From assembly GCA_014584575.1 (NCBI GenBank), contig JACTMP010000063.1:126001-190000 (forward strand): 64,000 nt of DNA, given 5' to 3'. Numbering within the stretch: the first letter of the stretch is position 1; each line of letters opens with the position of its first letter. This stretch comes from Chloroflexota bacterium (GTDB lineage: Bacteria; Chloroflexota; Anaerolineae; Promineifilales; Promineifilaceae). Below the pieces are notes generated by a model. The model was not told where the DNA came from, searched no databases, and saw only the letters and a program-made list of their open reading frames with translations. Both the position numbers and the translations under genes were made by a program. Positions 49,696-57,878 of this stretch are shown piece after piece.

Positions 49696-50067
49696 ATGGC
49701 AAGAGAGTTTCGAGAATTTTTGAATCGAGGCAATGTGATTGATCTGGCAGTTGCCGTTATCCTGGGGGCTGCGTTCACGGCCATCATCAATTCATTGGTC
49801 AATGATATCATAATGCCGATTATTGGTGTTTTGTTAGGTGGACTGGACTTCGCCACACTTTCGGTGCAGGTAGGCGAGGCCGTCATTGCCTATGGCAATT
49901 TCATTCAGGCGATTATTAACTTTGTGATTATTGCCTTTGTTATCTTCATGATTGTGCGGTATTACAACCGGCTGGCTCGACAAAAAGAAACAGCACCAGC
50001 AGCGCCGCCGTCGCCACCAGAGGATGTACTACTGCTCCGTGAGATTCGGGATTTGTTGAAGAAGTAA
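49696..50067 (+). CDS. mscL: Large-conductance mechanosensitive channel
   Basis: 123 residues from ATG 49696, preceded by GGGAGGTAATC. N-terminal amphipathic helix MAREFREFLNRGNVIDLAVA, TM1 VAVILGAAFTAIINSLVND, periplasmic loop, and TM2 FVIIAFVIFMIVRYYNRL, then a charged C-terminal helix (LLLREIRDLLKK). All features of MscL are there and the length is normal. It opens under membrane tension to relieve osmotic shock. Translationally close to the CarH-like gene. An ATG 30 bases earlier belongs to the preceding gene's frame region and is rejected. Confidence 0.95.
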   Translation: MAREFREFLNRGNVIDLAVAVILGAAFTAIINSLVNDIIMPIIGVLLGGLDFATLSVQVGEAVIAYGNFIQAIINFVIIAFVIFMIVRYYNRLARQKETAPAAPPSPPEDVLLLREIRDLLKK

Positions 50068-50068
50068 A

Positions 50069-50099
50069 AAAAGGGTGTACCAATCTGGTACACCCTTTT
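50069..50099. terminator. Bidirectional intrinsic terminator
   Basis: AAAAGGGTGTACC-AATCT-GGTACACCCTTTT: a perfect 13-base stem with A/T runs on both sides, between mscL and the convergent EF-G paralogue. Confidence 0.9.
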
Positions 50100-50101
50100 G
50101 G

Positions 50102-52177
50102 TTAGTGTGTATTGTGTTCTTCGCGGCGCGCCCTGGCTTCGGCGGCGATTTTTTCTTGCATGTGGGAAGGGACACGGCCGTAATTCTGGAACACCATGCT
50201 AAACACCCCCCGCCCCTGGGTCATGGAGCGCAAGTCGGCGGAGTAGGCTTGCATTTCGGCCAGCGGCACTTCCGCCCGGACAATGCTCTTGGTCCCATCC
50301 TGATCCATCCCCAGCACCCGCGCCCGGCGCGTGTTCAGGTCGCCCATAATGTCTCCCATATTGTCTGAGGGGACGGTGATAGTGACCATGTAAATTGGCT
50401 CTAACATGATCGGGCCAGCTTCCATCATCGCTTTCTTAAAACCTTCGCGCCCGGCGGTTTGGAAGGCGATTTCTTTGGAATCAACCGGGTGTTCTTTTCC
50501 ATCATAGACAATGGCCTTGACGCCAACCACCGGATACCCGGCAATTGGCCCGGCGTCTAGCGCCTGGCGGCACCCCTTTTCCGTCGCGGCTACAAACGGC
50601 GCCGAAATAGACCCACCAAAAATCTCGGAAGCAAACTCAAAACCGGCGTCATCGTCTAACGATTCCACGCGCAAGAAAACACGGGCATACTGGCCGGCGC
50701 CGCCCGTTTGTTTCTTGTGGGTGTATTCAGCCTGCGCGGTGCGGGTGATTGTCTCCCGGTAGGGGATTAGCGGCACACTGGTGGTCATGTTGACGCCAAA
50801 TTTTTGCTGCGCTTTTTTAACGGCAATTTCCAGATGGGTATTGCCCATACCCGCCAGTATGGTTTCGTGGGTGGCCTGCTCTGTGTGCCAGTGCAGGGTC
50901 AGGTCTTCGCTAACCAGCCGGTTAAGTGACTGGCTGAGTTTGGCCACATCGGACTGGCTGACGGGGTGAATGGCGACCTGAGCAATGGGCGGTGGCTGCT
51001 GAATGGCTTCAAGTTTGAGCTTGCGACCACGATCACACAGGGTGTCGTTGGTGCCTGTTTCGCCCAGTTTTACCACAGCGCCGATGTCGCCAGCGTGCAA
51101 ACGGGGGATGGGGATTTGCTCCTTGCCGCGCAGCAGTTGCAGCGAACCAACACGCACTTCGCTGTCGGCGTTGGCGTCCCAGACGCGGCTGTCGGATTCC
51201 ACAACGCCGCCATAGACGCGCAAATAGCTCATCTTGCCATAAGGGTCTTCGCGGGTTTTGAAGACAAATGCGGCCAGGGGGGAACTATCGCTAACGGGGT
51301 GTTCGACGGTATCGCCATTGGCGGCTACGGCCGTGAATGGCCCCACTTCATCCGGCGCCGGAAACAGCCGCATGATGGCGTTTAATACCGGCACAACGGC
51401 AATACCGGCTTGTGGTGCACTATATAACACCGGCACACACAAACCCTGCTGCATTGCCAGTTTCAGGCCGCGCACAATATCCTCATCTGGCAGCGTGTCT
51501 TCTTCAAAATACTTCTCCATCAAAGCGTCATCGCCTTCGGCGGCAGCTTCAATGACGGCCATGTGGGCTGCTTCGGCTGCTTCCACCATATCCGGTGGGA
51601 TGGGGCTACGTTCATCTTTGTCGCCCAGGCGGGCTTCCATGGAGAGCAGGTCTACCACCCCTTTGAACGAGGGGCCTTCACCGATGGGTAACTGCAACGG
51701 CACAAAGTTCCCTTTCAGATTGTCGCGGACGCTGTTCAGAGCGCGTTGTGCGCGCACATTGTCACGGTCCATCTTGTTGATGACAATCACACGGGGCAGG
51801 TTTTGTTGTTCGGCGGCGTGCCAGACCAACTCGGTGCCCACTTCCACGCCAGCGACGGCCTCGACAAGAACGAGAGCGCCCTCTACCACGCGCAGGGCGG
51901 CGTTTACTTCGCCGATAAAATCGGCAAAACCGGGTGTGTCCAGAATGTTCAGTTTATGGTCACGCCATTCGATGGGGGCAATGGCAGCCGCTACAGAACT
52001 GTTGCGGGCCATTTCTTCTTCTTCAAAGTCCATAACGGCCGTGCCATTTTGCACATTGCCCATGCGCGTTGTCGCCCCTGTGTTGAACAGTGCCCGTTCC
52101 ACAAAGGTCGTCTTGCCCGCGCCGTTATGAGAGATGAGAGCTACGTTGCGAATCTGACTTGTCTTATACTCTTTCAT
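50102..52177 (-). CDS. Elongation factor G-like GTPase (EF-G2 type)
   Basis: 691 residues. The P-loop is LISHNGAGKTTFVERALF (14-31) in place of canonical AHIDAGKTT, with LDTPGFADFIGEV and VINKMDRDNVRAQ as G3 and G4. Domains II to V follow the EF-G pattern (SYLRVYGGVV, PFVAATEKGCRQALDAG, PIYMVTITVPSDNMGDIMGDLNTRRARV). The altered switch residues place it in the EF-G-like (EF-G2/FusA2) subgroup rather than the main translation factor; a role in translocation under special conditions or recycling is inferred. Three ACGGCCGT copies. Start ATG 52177. Confidence 0.9.
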   Translation of the reverse strand: MKEYKTSQIRNVALISHNGAGKTTFVERALFNTGATTRMGNVQNGTAVMDFEEEEMARNSSVAAAIAPIEWRDHKLNILDTPGFADFIGEVNAALRVVEGALVLVEAVAGVEVGTELVWHAAEQQNLPRVIVINKMDRDNVRAQRALNSVRDNLKGNFVPLQLPIGEGPSFKGVVDLLSMEARLGDKDERSPIPPDMVEAAEAAHMAVIEAAAEGDDALMEKYFEEDTLPDEDIVRGLKLAMQQGLCVPVLYSAPQAGIAVVPVLNAIMRLFPAPDEVGPFTAVAANGDTVEHPVSDSSPLAAFVFKTREDPYGKMSYLRVYGGVVESDSRVWDANADSEVRVGSLQLLRGKEQIPIPRLHAGDIGAVVKLGETGTNDTLCDRGRKLKLEAIQQPPPIAQVAIHPVSQSDVAKLSQSLNRLVSEDLTLHWHTEQATHETILAGMGNTHLEIAVKKAQQKFGVNMTTSVPLIPYRETITRTAQAEYTHKKQTGGAGQYARVFLRVESLDDDAGFEFASEIFGGSISAPFVAATEKGCRQALDAGPIAGYPVVGVKAIVYDGKEHPVDSKEIAFQTAGREGFKKAMMEAGPIMLEPIYMVTITVPSDNMGDIMGDLNTRRARVLGMDQDGTKSIVRAEVPLAEMQAYSADLRSMTQGRGVFSMVFQNYGRVPSHMQEKIAAEARARREEHNTH

Positions 52178-52328
52178 GCGCTAAGAACCTCTTAAATTTT
52201 TGTTTTTTATGGTTTGTTTGGGTAGGTGGTCTTTCTCCGTCGCTTTCTCCGTCGGCTGGCGGATTGTAGACCAAAGGAGGGGGGTTGTCAAAACGGGACA
52301 CACCGGAATTTGTGGTATAGATTGTCGC

Positions 52329-53063
52329 TCAGGGGTTGTAAAAAACTATTTCGCACTTCCCCCCGTTCACCTGCACCCAGTCACCCGTTTGCAACCGCGC
52401 GGTGGCATTGCCCGTGCCCACCACCGCCGGAATGCCCAGTTCGCGGGCGACAATGGCGGCATGGGACAGCGGCGCGCCCACATCGGTGATGACCGCGCTC
52501 GCTTTGGGGAAAAGGGGCGTCCAGCCAATATTCGTCGTCGCCGTCACCAGGATTTCGCCCGGTTGCAGCAGGTGGCCCTGCTCCGGCGCGTCCAGGCGGC
52601 GCACTTTTTAGCAGGGCGCGCAGCACCGTCCAACGCAAAAACGGGATGAGCGACAGTGTCACATTCTCCGGCAAATAGCCAAAAAATTCGCGCATTTGTA
52701 TTTGGGTGCGGCTATGGCTGTAGCCCAGGGCGTGGAACATGGAAGCGGCCAGGCTGGCATTCATATAAAAACGGGCGCTGATATTGCCAAACAGTGGGTG
52801 CCAGCCGGGCAGGGGAATGGTGAACGCTTCACGGCCGTAAATTTGCAGCAGCGACCACGTCATGGGTGTCATCACATCGGGCACGGCTTCGCCAAAATTG
52901 GCGTTGGTCCACAGATAGTTTCCGCGCAGACTATCATTCCATTCGCCCGTTGCCGGGTTATAGGGCTGCATGGTGGTAATGGGGCGGGCTTGCAGCAGGT
53001 AAACTTGGCCCCGGCTACCGCCCATTCAATGTCTTGCGGGCCGTGCCGATCATGTTCCATTCG
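52329..53063 (-). pseudogene. Decayed PEP synthase/rifampicin phosphotransferase-family gene
   Basis: Pieces of one gene in more than one frame. Near 53050 PQDIEWAVAG is the end of an ATP-grasp domain, then GQVYLLQARPITTM in the next frame, then GNYLWTNANFGEAVPDVMTP (the NxGExxPGVxTP linker region) to about 52620. After a stop the swivelling phosphohistidine domain follows in another frame: VITDVGAPLSHAAIVARELG with the catalytic His. Most of the ATP-grasp domain and the middle of the gene are missing. It has ACGGCCGT at 52832. A dead remnant in the gap between the EF-G paralogue and the ABC importer operon. Confidence 0.8.
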
Positions 53064-53150
53064 AGAGTCATGTTAATTTCCTTGTTCAGCCGCTACCACA
53101 CACCGGGCAGCCGCCGATGGCGGCTTTTGCACGTAGTCAGAATACGCGGC

Positions 53151-54260
53151 TTAGTTAATCACGGCCGTGTTCGCCCACACCCGCCCCGCATCCGTCAACA
53201 ACAAATGCCCGTTTTGCCGTACCACCAGCGCATCCCGCACCGCCCGCTGCACCACCTTCGTGGCAAACTCCGGCGGCCAGCGCAAATGGTAAATCAAATG
53301 ATCCACGCGACACTCCTCCGCATACTCCGGCTGCCCTTCATGGTTCAGCAAATGGATAGTGAGCATCGTCTCCGCAAAGCGCCACTTTTGCTGTTGTTGC
53401 TGCCGCGCTCTGGCAACCAGCCCGCGCTGTGGCGAGAAGAGAAAGGCCAGCCCAAACAGCAGGCCCAACATCATCACCATCGCCCCGCCGATGTTCGTGT
53501 CCAGCGTCCGCGCCACCCAGTAACCAGAGATACCACCCACCATACCTACGGCCACGCTCAGCGCCAACAGATAGGGTAGCCGATTGGTGAGCAAATACGC
53601 TGTGGCCGGGGGGACAATCATCAAGGCAATCACCAGGATAGAACCCACAGCGTCAAATGCACCAACGGCCGTGACCGACACCATACCCATCAGCCCATAA
53701 TGAATCAGCGCCGGTGAAAACCCCAACGCCGCCGCCAATCCCGCGTCAAATGTCGCCAGTTTTAGCTCCTTATAAAACAGCCCAATCAGCAGCAAATTCA
53801 GCAGCAAGATCACACCCATCACCACCAAAGTGCGCGGCCCCAAATCAATGCCCATCACAATGGCCCGCTCAAACGGGGCAAACGCCAGATCCCCCTGAAA
53901 AACCGTGTGCTGATCCAGATGCACATTACGGGCATACACCGAAATCAAAATAATCGCCAGGCTAAACAGCGCCGGGAATACCAGGCCAATGGCCGCATCC
54001 TCCTTCACCAGCCGCGTCTTGTTCAACAGTTCCACCAGACTCACCGTCAACACCCCCACCACCGCCGCCCCCAGCATCAGCAAGGGGTGTCCCAACTCAC
54101 CCACCACAAAAAAAGCCAGCACAATGCCCAACAGCACCGTATGGCTGATGGCGTCACTCATCATCGCCATGTGCCGCAGCACCAGGAACGCACCCGGCAG
54201 CGCACAGGCCGCCGCCACTACGGCCGCAATCAGTTGAATTTCAATTTGAGGTTGGCTCAT
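53151..54260 (-). CDS. Metal ABC transporter permease (ZnuB/MntB family) with C-terminal extension
   Basis: 369 residues from ATG 54260, overlapping the upstream permease by 20 bases. Eight to nine hydrophobic helices (LPGAFLVLRHMAMMSDAISH, VGSILVIALMIVPPATAYLL) make the ABC-3 permease fold. The last ~110 residues are soluble and cytoplasmic, with a KWRFAETMLTIHLLNHEGQP start and winged-helix-like pattern (VVQRAVRDALVVRQNGHLLLT). A regulatory domain on a permease is unusual. Partner of the upstream permease, ATPase and lipoprotein; substrate Mn or Zn. Confidence 0.85.
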   Translation of the reverse strand: MSQPQIEIQLIAAVVAAACALPGAFLVLRHMAMMSDAISHTVLLGIVLAFFVVGELGHPLLMLGAAVVGVLTVSLVELLNKTRLVKEDAAIGLVFPALFSLAIILISVYARNVHLDQHTVFQGDLAFAPFERAIVMGIDLGPRTLVVMGVILLLNLLLIGLFYKELKLATFDAGLAAALGFSPALIHYGLMGMVSVTAVGAFDAVGSILVIALMIVPPATAYLLTNRLPYLLALSVAVGMVGGISGYWVARTLDTNIGGAMVMMLGLLFGLAFLFSPQRGLVARARQQQQQKWRFAETMLTIHLLNHEGQPEYAEECRVDHLIYHLRWPPEFATKVVQRAVRDALVVRQNGHLLLTDAGRVWANTAVIN

Positions 54261-55440
54261 CAGATGCTCCATAAACAGCCAGCGCGGATTCATTATCCGT
54301 TGGCCGCGATTCATCGTTTAGTTCCGGTGCCAATTGTTGAGCGGTTTGCAGGCCAACGGCCGTTAACGCCCACTTCCCATTCCCGCTATATTCCGTCAAC
54401 CCCTGTCGCGCCAACACCTTCAGCGTGTGTTCCACACCGCCCTGGTTGGCGTTCATCGCCCGCAGCACCTCAATCGAATGTGGATGTTGCGGATTGCCGT
54501 GCTGCCGCCCCAGCACATACAAATCATGCAAAATAGCATCCGCCCGCAGCTGGCGGCGGTTGCGCCGGTGGCGCACCCAGCCCCACACCAGCCCCCGATT
54601 GGGCGCAAGCAGTATGGAACCAAAGGCGATCAGACTGATAATCAGCACAATGACCGGGCCGGTAGATAGCCCTGGCCGTGTGCTGCTGACAATGGCCCCG
54701 GCCACGCCGTTGATCGCGCCAAAAAAAGCGGCCGTCAACGCCATCACCCAGAGCCGGTTGGTCCATTGGCGGGCGGCCGCCGCCGGAGCCACCACCATTG
54801 CACTCATCAAAATAACGCCCACCGCTTGCAGCCCAATCACAACCGCAATCACCAGTTGTGTGGTCAGCGCCACTTCCAGCGCCCGAACCGGCAGTCCCAG
54901 GCTGGCGGCATAATCCGGGTCAAAGCTAATGAGCTTGAACTCTTTCCAAAATAGTCCTAATGTGATCAATGCCAGCGCTCCCACCACTGCCATAAGGATG
55001 ACGTCACCTTGCAACATGGCTGCCGCCTGCCCAAAGAGGAAGCGGTCTAGCCCTGCCTGCCGGGCGTCGGCCAGGCGCTGGGTGAAGGTGAGCAGCACAA
55101 TGCCTACGCCAAAAAAGACGGAGAGGGCAATACCCAGAGCAGTGTCTTCCTTCAAATGACTATAGCGGATGATGACCAGCACAACGATGGTTGCCAGCCA
55201 GCCGGCAATCAATGCCCCAATCAGCAGGCCCAGGGGAGCGCGACTGCGGGTGAGCAAAAAGGCGATGACGACACCGGGTAAGGCAGCGTGAGAGATGGCG
55301 TCGCCAAGCAGGCTTTGTTTGCGCAGCAGGGCGAATGTGCCTAAAGTGCCAGAAACAATGCCAATCACGGCCGTGCCCAAAGCCACCGTCCGCAAGGTAT
55401 AGTCAAATAACAAATCGTGTAAAAGGGTTGCCAGATCCAT
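54241..55440 (-). CDS. Metal ABC transporter permease with C-terminal winged-helix-like domain
   Basis: 399 residues from ATG 55440 (DLATLLHDLLFDYTLRTVAL). ABC-3 permease helices include LLRKQSLLGDAISHAALPG and VGVILMSAMVVAPAAAARQW. From about 280 the chain is soluble: RRQLRADAILHDLYVLGRQH, then VEHTLKVLARQGLTEYSGNGKWALT, which reads like an IdeR/MntR-type winged helix. The same type of tail is on the second permease, so the two may together sense metal or a partner. First permease of the operon; it lies 72 bases downstream of the ATPase gene. Confidence 0.85.
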   Translation of the reverse strand: MDLATLLHDLLFDYTLRTVALGTAVIGIVSGTLGTFALLRKQSLLGDAISHAALPGVVIAFLLTRSRAPLGLLIGALIAGWLATIVVLVIIRYSHLKEDTALGIALSVFFGVGIVLLTFTQRLADARQAGLDRFLFGQAAAMLQGDVILMAVVGALALITLGLFWKEFKLISFDPDYAASLGLPVRALEVALTTQLVIAVVIGLQAVGVILMSAMVVAPAAAARQWTNRLWVMALTAAFFGAINGVAGAIVSSTRPGLSTGPVIVLIISLIAFGSILLAPNRGLVWGWVRHRRNRRQLRADAILHDLYVLGRQHGNPQHPHSIEVLRAMNANQGGVEHTLKVLARQGLTEYSGNGKWALTAVGLQTAQQLAPELNDESRPTDNESALAVYGASDEPTSN

Positions 55441-55449
55441 AATGCCTGT

Positions 55450-55512
55450 CGGCCGTAAGCCGTAAACCGTCATCCGTAAACCTATTACAGTTCACGGATG
55501 ATGGATGACGAG
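55450..55512. repeat. Word-repeat hairpin (CCGTAAACCGTCATCCGTAA type)
   Basis: Left arm GCCGTAAGCCGTAAACCGTCATCCGTAA, right arm TTCACGGATGATGGATGACG, imperfect. Lies between the ABC ATPase and the first permease gene, inside the operon. Confidence 0.5.
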
Positions 55513-56277
55513 TTACACATTCCCATTCGCGGCCAAAAACGCCACCCGCCCGCCATAGGTCAGGCGCAGATTTTCTTCCGTAAAGACTTCATTCACGGGG
55601 CCGCTGGCAATGCGGCGCACGTTCAGCAGCGTGACCCAATCAAAATACTCCGGCACCGTTTGTAAATCGTGGTGGACAACGATCACCGTTTTCCCGGCAG
55701 CGCGTAACGTTTGCAGCAGGGCCACAATGGCCTTTTCAGTGGTTGCATCTACGCCCTGAAACGGTTCATCCATCAGGTAAATCTGGGCATCCTGGGCCAA
55801 TGCCCGCGCCAGAAAAACACGCTGCTGCTGCCCGCCGGAAAGCTGGCTGATTTGCCGCTGGCTGAAGGCGGCCATGCCCACTTTTTCCAGTGCGTCTTGG
55901 GCCATCGCTTTTTCCGTTTTGCCTGGCCGTTTCAGCCAGCCCAGTTTGCCATATTGCCCCATCATCACCACATCCTGTACGTCGGTGGGAAAGTCCCAAT
56001 CCACGCTGCCACGTTGGGGTACGTAACCGACCAGTTTGCGCTGTTCGCTGTAGGCACGGCCGTAAATCTGCACCTGCCCCGCTGCCGTTTTCACCAACCC
56101 CAACACCGCCTTGATCAGTGTGGTTTTGCCCGCGCCATTTGGCCCCACAATCGCCATCAAAATGCCCGCCGGGGCGTCCAGGTCAATATCCCACAAGACT
56201 GGTTTATCTTTATAAGCTACCGTCAAATCGGTGATCGTGAGCGCGTTTGTTTCTGTTCGTTTAATTTCTGTTTGCAT
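55513..56277 (-). CDS. Metal ABC transporter ATP-binding protein (ZnuC/MntA-like)
   Basis: 254 residues. Walker A VGPNGAGKTTLIKAVLG (about 41-57), Q-loop LVGYVPQRGSVDWDFPTDV (the PQR...WDFP pattern is typical of Mn/Zn/Fe transporters), signature LSGGQQQRVFLARAL, Walker B IYLMDEPFQGVD and the switch VVHHDLQ. All intact. Start ATG 56277. It drives import by the two permeases downstream. The SBP gene lies 77 bases upstream. Confidence 0.93.
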   Translation of the reverse strand: MQTEIKRTETNALTITDLTVAYKDKPVLWDIDLDAPAGILMAIVGPNGAGKTTLIKAVLGLVKTAAGQVQIYGRAYSEQRKLVGYVPQRGSVDWDFPTDVQDVVMMGQYGKLGWLKRPGKTEKAMAQDALEKVGMAAFSQRQISQLSGGQQQRVFLARALAQDAQIYLMDEPFQGVDATTEKAIVALLQTLRAAGKTVIVVHHDLQTVPEYFDWVTLLNVRRIASGPVNEVFTEENLRLTYGGRVAFLAANGNV

Positions 56278-56353
56278 GGTGTACTCAATAAAGAGATTAA
56301 AGATTGGGTAATCTCCAATCTCCAGCCTCTATTCCCTTAATCAATCAAATCAA

Positions 56354-57283
56354 TCACTCTCCCAACGCCTCGGCCAACGTCCGGGCATTGTGGCGCAACA
56401 TGCCGGTGTAGGTAGCCGCTTCATGCTCTTCTTCACCCAGCGCATCAGAAAACAACTCGCCGCCAATGACCACCTCAAAACCCTGGGCACGCACCGCTGC
56501 CTGCACTGCTTCTATCGTCCCCGGCGGTACCGAGCTTTCGATAAAAATGGCCGGTATTTGCCGCTCGACAATGAAGTCGGCCAATGCCTGGACATCTTGC
56601 GTACCGGCCTCCGATTCTGTGCTGATGCCCTGCAAACCGCGCTCTTCCAACCCATAACGCCGGGCAAAGTAGCCAAAGGCGTCATGCGCCGTAATCATTA
56701 CGCGCTTGTCGGCCGGGATGCGGGCTATTTGCTCCTGGGCGTAAGCATCGGCCGTGTCAATTTCCGCCATATACTTTTCCGCATTTTCGCGGTAAACGGC
56801 CGTGTTAGCCGGGTCTGCTTCGATCAGGGTATCGCGGATGATTTCGACGGCCGTTTTGAAGAGCGCAGGGTCGTTCCAAAAGTGCGGGTCGTAGGGCGTA
56901 TTGGCGTCCCAGGTGAGTAATTGAGCTTCCGGCAATTCATCGCCAAGCGCCACTACCACCTTGCTTTGGGCCATTTGCTCCATGATGCGGGCCATTTGCG
57001 CTTCCAGATGCAACCCGTTGTAAAAAATTACATCAGCTTCACTGAAAGTGGTGACGTTGCCTTCGGTGGGGACGTAGAGGTGCGGATCAATGCCGGGACC
57101 GAGCAAACCGGTGACGTCGGCGGCCTCCCCGGCCACATTGCGCACGGCGTCGGCTATCTGGCCGGTGGTGGCCACAATTTGCAAACGGCCGTCTTCCTCT
57201 GCTGCCGCGCCACCACCACAAGCAGCTAACAACATGATGCCCACAACCAGCAGGTTACCTATCCACATGTTCACAGTTCGCAT
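56354..57283 (-). CDS. Metal ABC transporter substrate-binding lipoprotein (cluster A-I, Mn/Zn)
   Basis: 309 residues. The signal peptide ends in the lipobox LLAACGG, so Cys21 or so becomes lipid-modified and the protein is held on the outer face of the membrane. ZnuA/MntC-type metal ligands are in GIDPHLYVPTEG (His), YDPHFWNDPALF (His), plus a Glu and an Asp near the C-terminus (FIESSVP, EEEHEA). No His-rich loop of the kind seen in ZnuA is present, so Mn or Fe is more likely than Zn. First gene of the four-gene import operon; a TTTTAGATATGTCTAAAA dyad precedes it. Confidence 0.92.
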   Translation of the reverse strand: MRTVNMWIGNLLVVGIMLLAACGGGAAAEEDGRLQIVATTGQIADAVRNVAGEAADVTGLLGPGIDPHLYVPTEGNVTTFSEADVIFYNGLHLEAQMARIMEQMAQSKVVVALGDELPEAQLLTWDANTPYDPHFWNDPALFKTAVEIIRDTLIEADPANTAVYRENAEKYMAEIDTADAYAQEQIARIPADKRVMITAHDAFGYFARRYGLEERGLQGISTESEAGTQDVQALADFIVERQIPAIFIESSVPPGTIEAVQAAVRAQGFEVVIGGELFSDALGEEEHEAATYTGMLRHNARTLAEALGE

Positions 57284-57307
57284 GATATTTACTCCAACGC
57301 ATAAAAT

Positions 57308-57325
57308 TTTTAGATATGTCTAAAA
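57308..57325. promoter_or_regulatory. Candidate metalloregulator operator TTTTAGATATGTCTAAAA
   Basis: An 18-base dyad (TTTTAGA-TATG-TCTAAAA) 25 bases before the metal-binding lipoprotein ATG on the minus strand. The word resembles the AT-rich dyads bound by DtxR/MntR-family repressors, so the importer is probably repressed by its metal. The regulator gene is not in this window. Confidence 0.55.
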
Positions 57326-57377
57326 TTATAGCGACGATGTGATGAGCGTCAAGTAATTTGTTTAACAGTTGTAGATT

Positions 57378-57797
57378 TTAGTTTTGGGACAGGGTTTTGA
57401 TGTGGCTGAGCATGGCGCTGATGCCGTTGAGTCGCTGCCCGGAAAGGACCTGCTGCAAACCCATTTGCAGATGGAACATATCGGGCACGGCCGTGACCTC
57501 ATCCGGTGTACTGCCCGCCAATCCCTCCTGCAATACAGCGGCAAACCCACGCACGGTAGGGGCTTCGGGGGGGATGTCGAAGTGGAAATGGAGACGGCCG
57601 TCTTCTTTTTCGGGGTAAATAAAAACAGGCGTCATACATTCATGTACCTGATCCATCTCTCCCTGTTTGCCTTGTAGCCAGGCCGGTAGGGGAGGCAACT
57701 TTTCTGCATATTCCAACAGCAACTCTAGCTTTTCCTGCCCTTCGCAGTAGCTAAAATCCTCGACGATCTCCTGGAGTCTCAGGGGTAGCTCGTTCAT
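57378..57797 (-). CDS. sufE: SufE-family Fe-S cluster assembly sulfur acceptor
   Basis: 139 residues. The acceptor Cys is in QVHECMTPVFIYPE (about residue 54), the position of the Cys that takes sulfur from the cysteine desulfurase SufS. The family helix PTVRGFAAVLQEGLAG and the C-terminal RLNGISAMLSHIKT are present. No sufS or sufBCD is nearby, so it works in trans. Start ATG 57797 is divergent from the P450 gene (80-base shared gap). Confidence 0.93.
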   Translation of the reverse strand: MNELPLRLQEIVEDFSYCEGQEKLELLLEYAEKLPPLPAWLQGKQGEMDQVHECMTPVFIYPEKEDGRLHFHFDIPPEAPTVRGFAAVLQEGLAGSTPDEVTAVPDMFHLQMGLQQVLSGQRLNGISAMLSHIKTLSQN

Positions 57798-57878
57798 TTG
57801 TTCACCTCATGCCATAATATGACAACTATTGTAGGCCAGCTACGGCCGTGTGCAAACCAATTCACCAATTACCGATCA

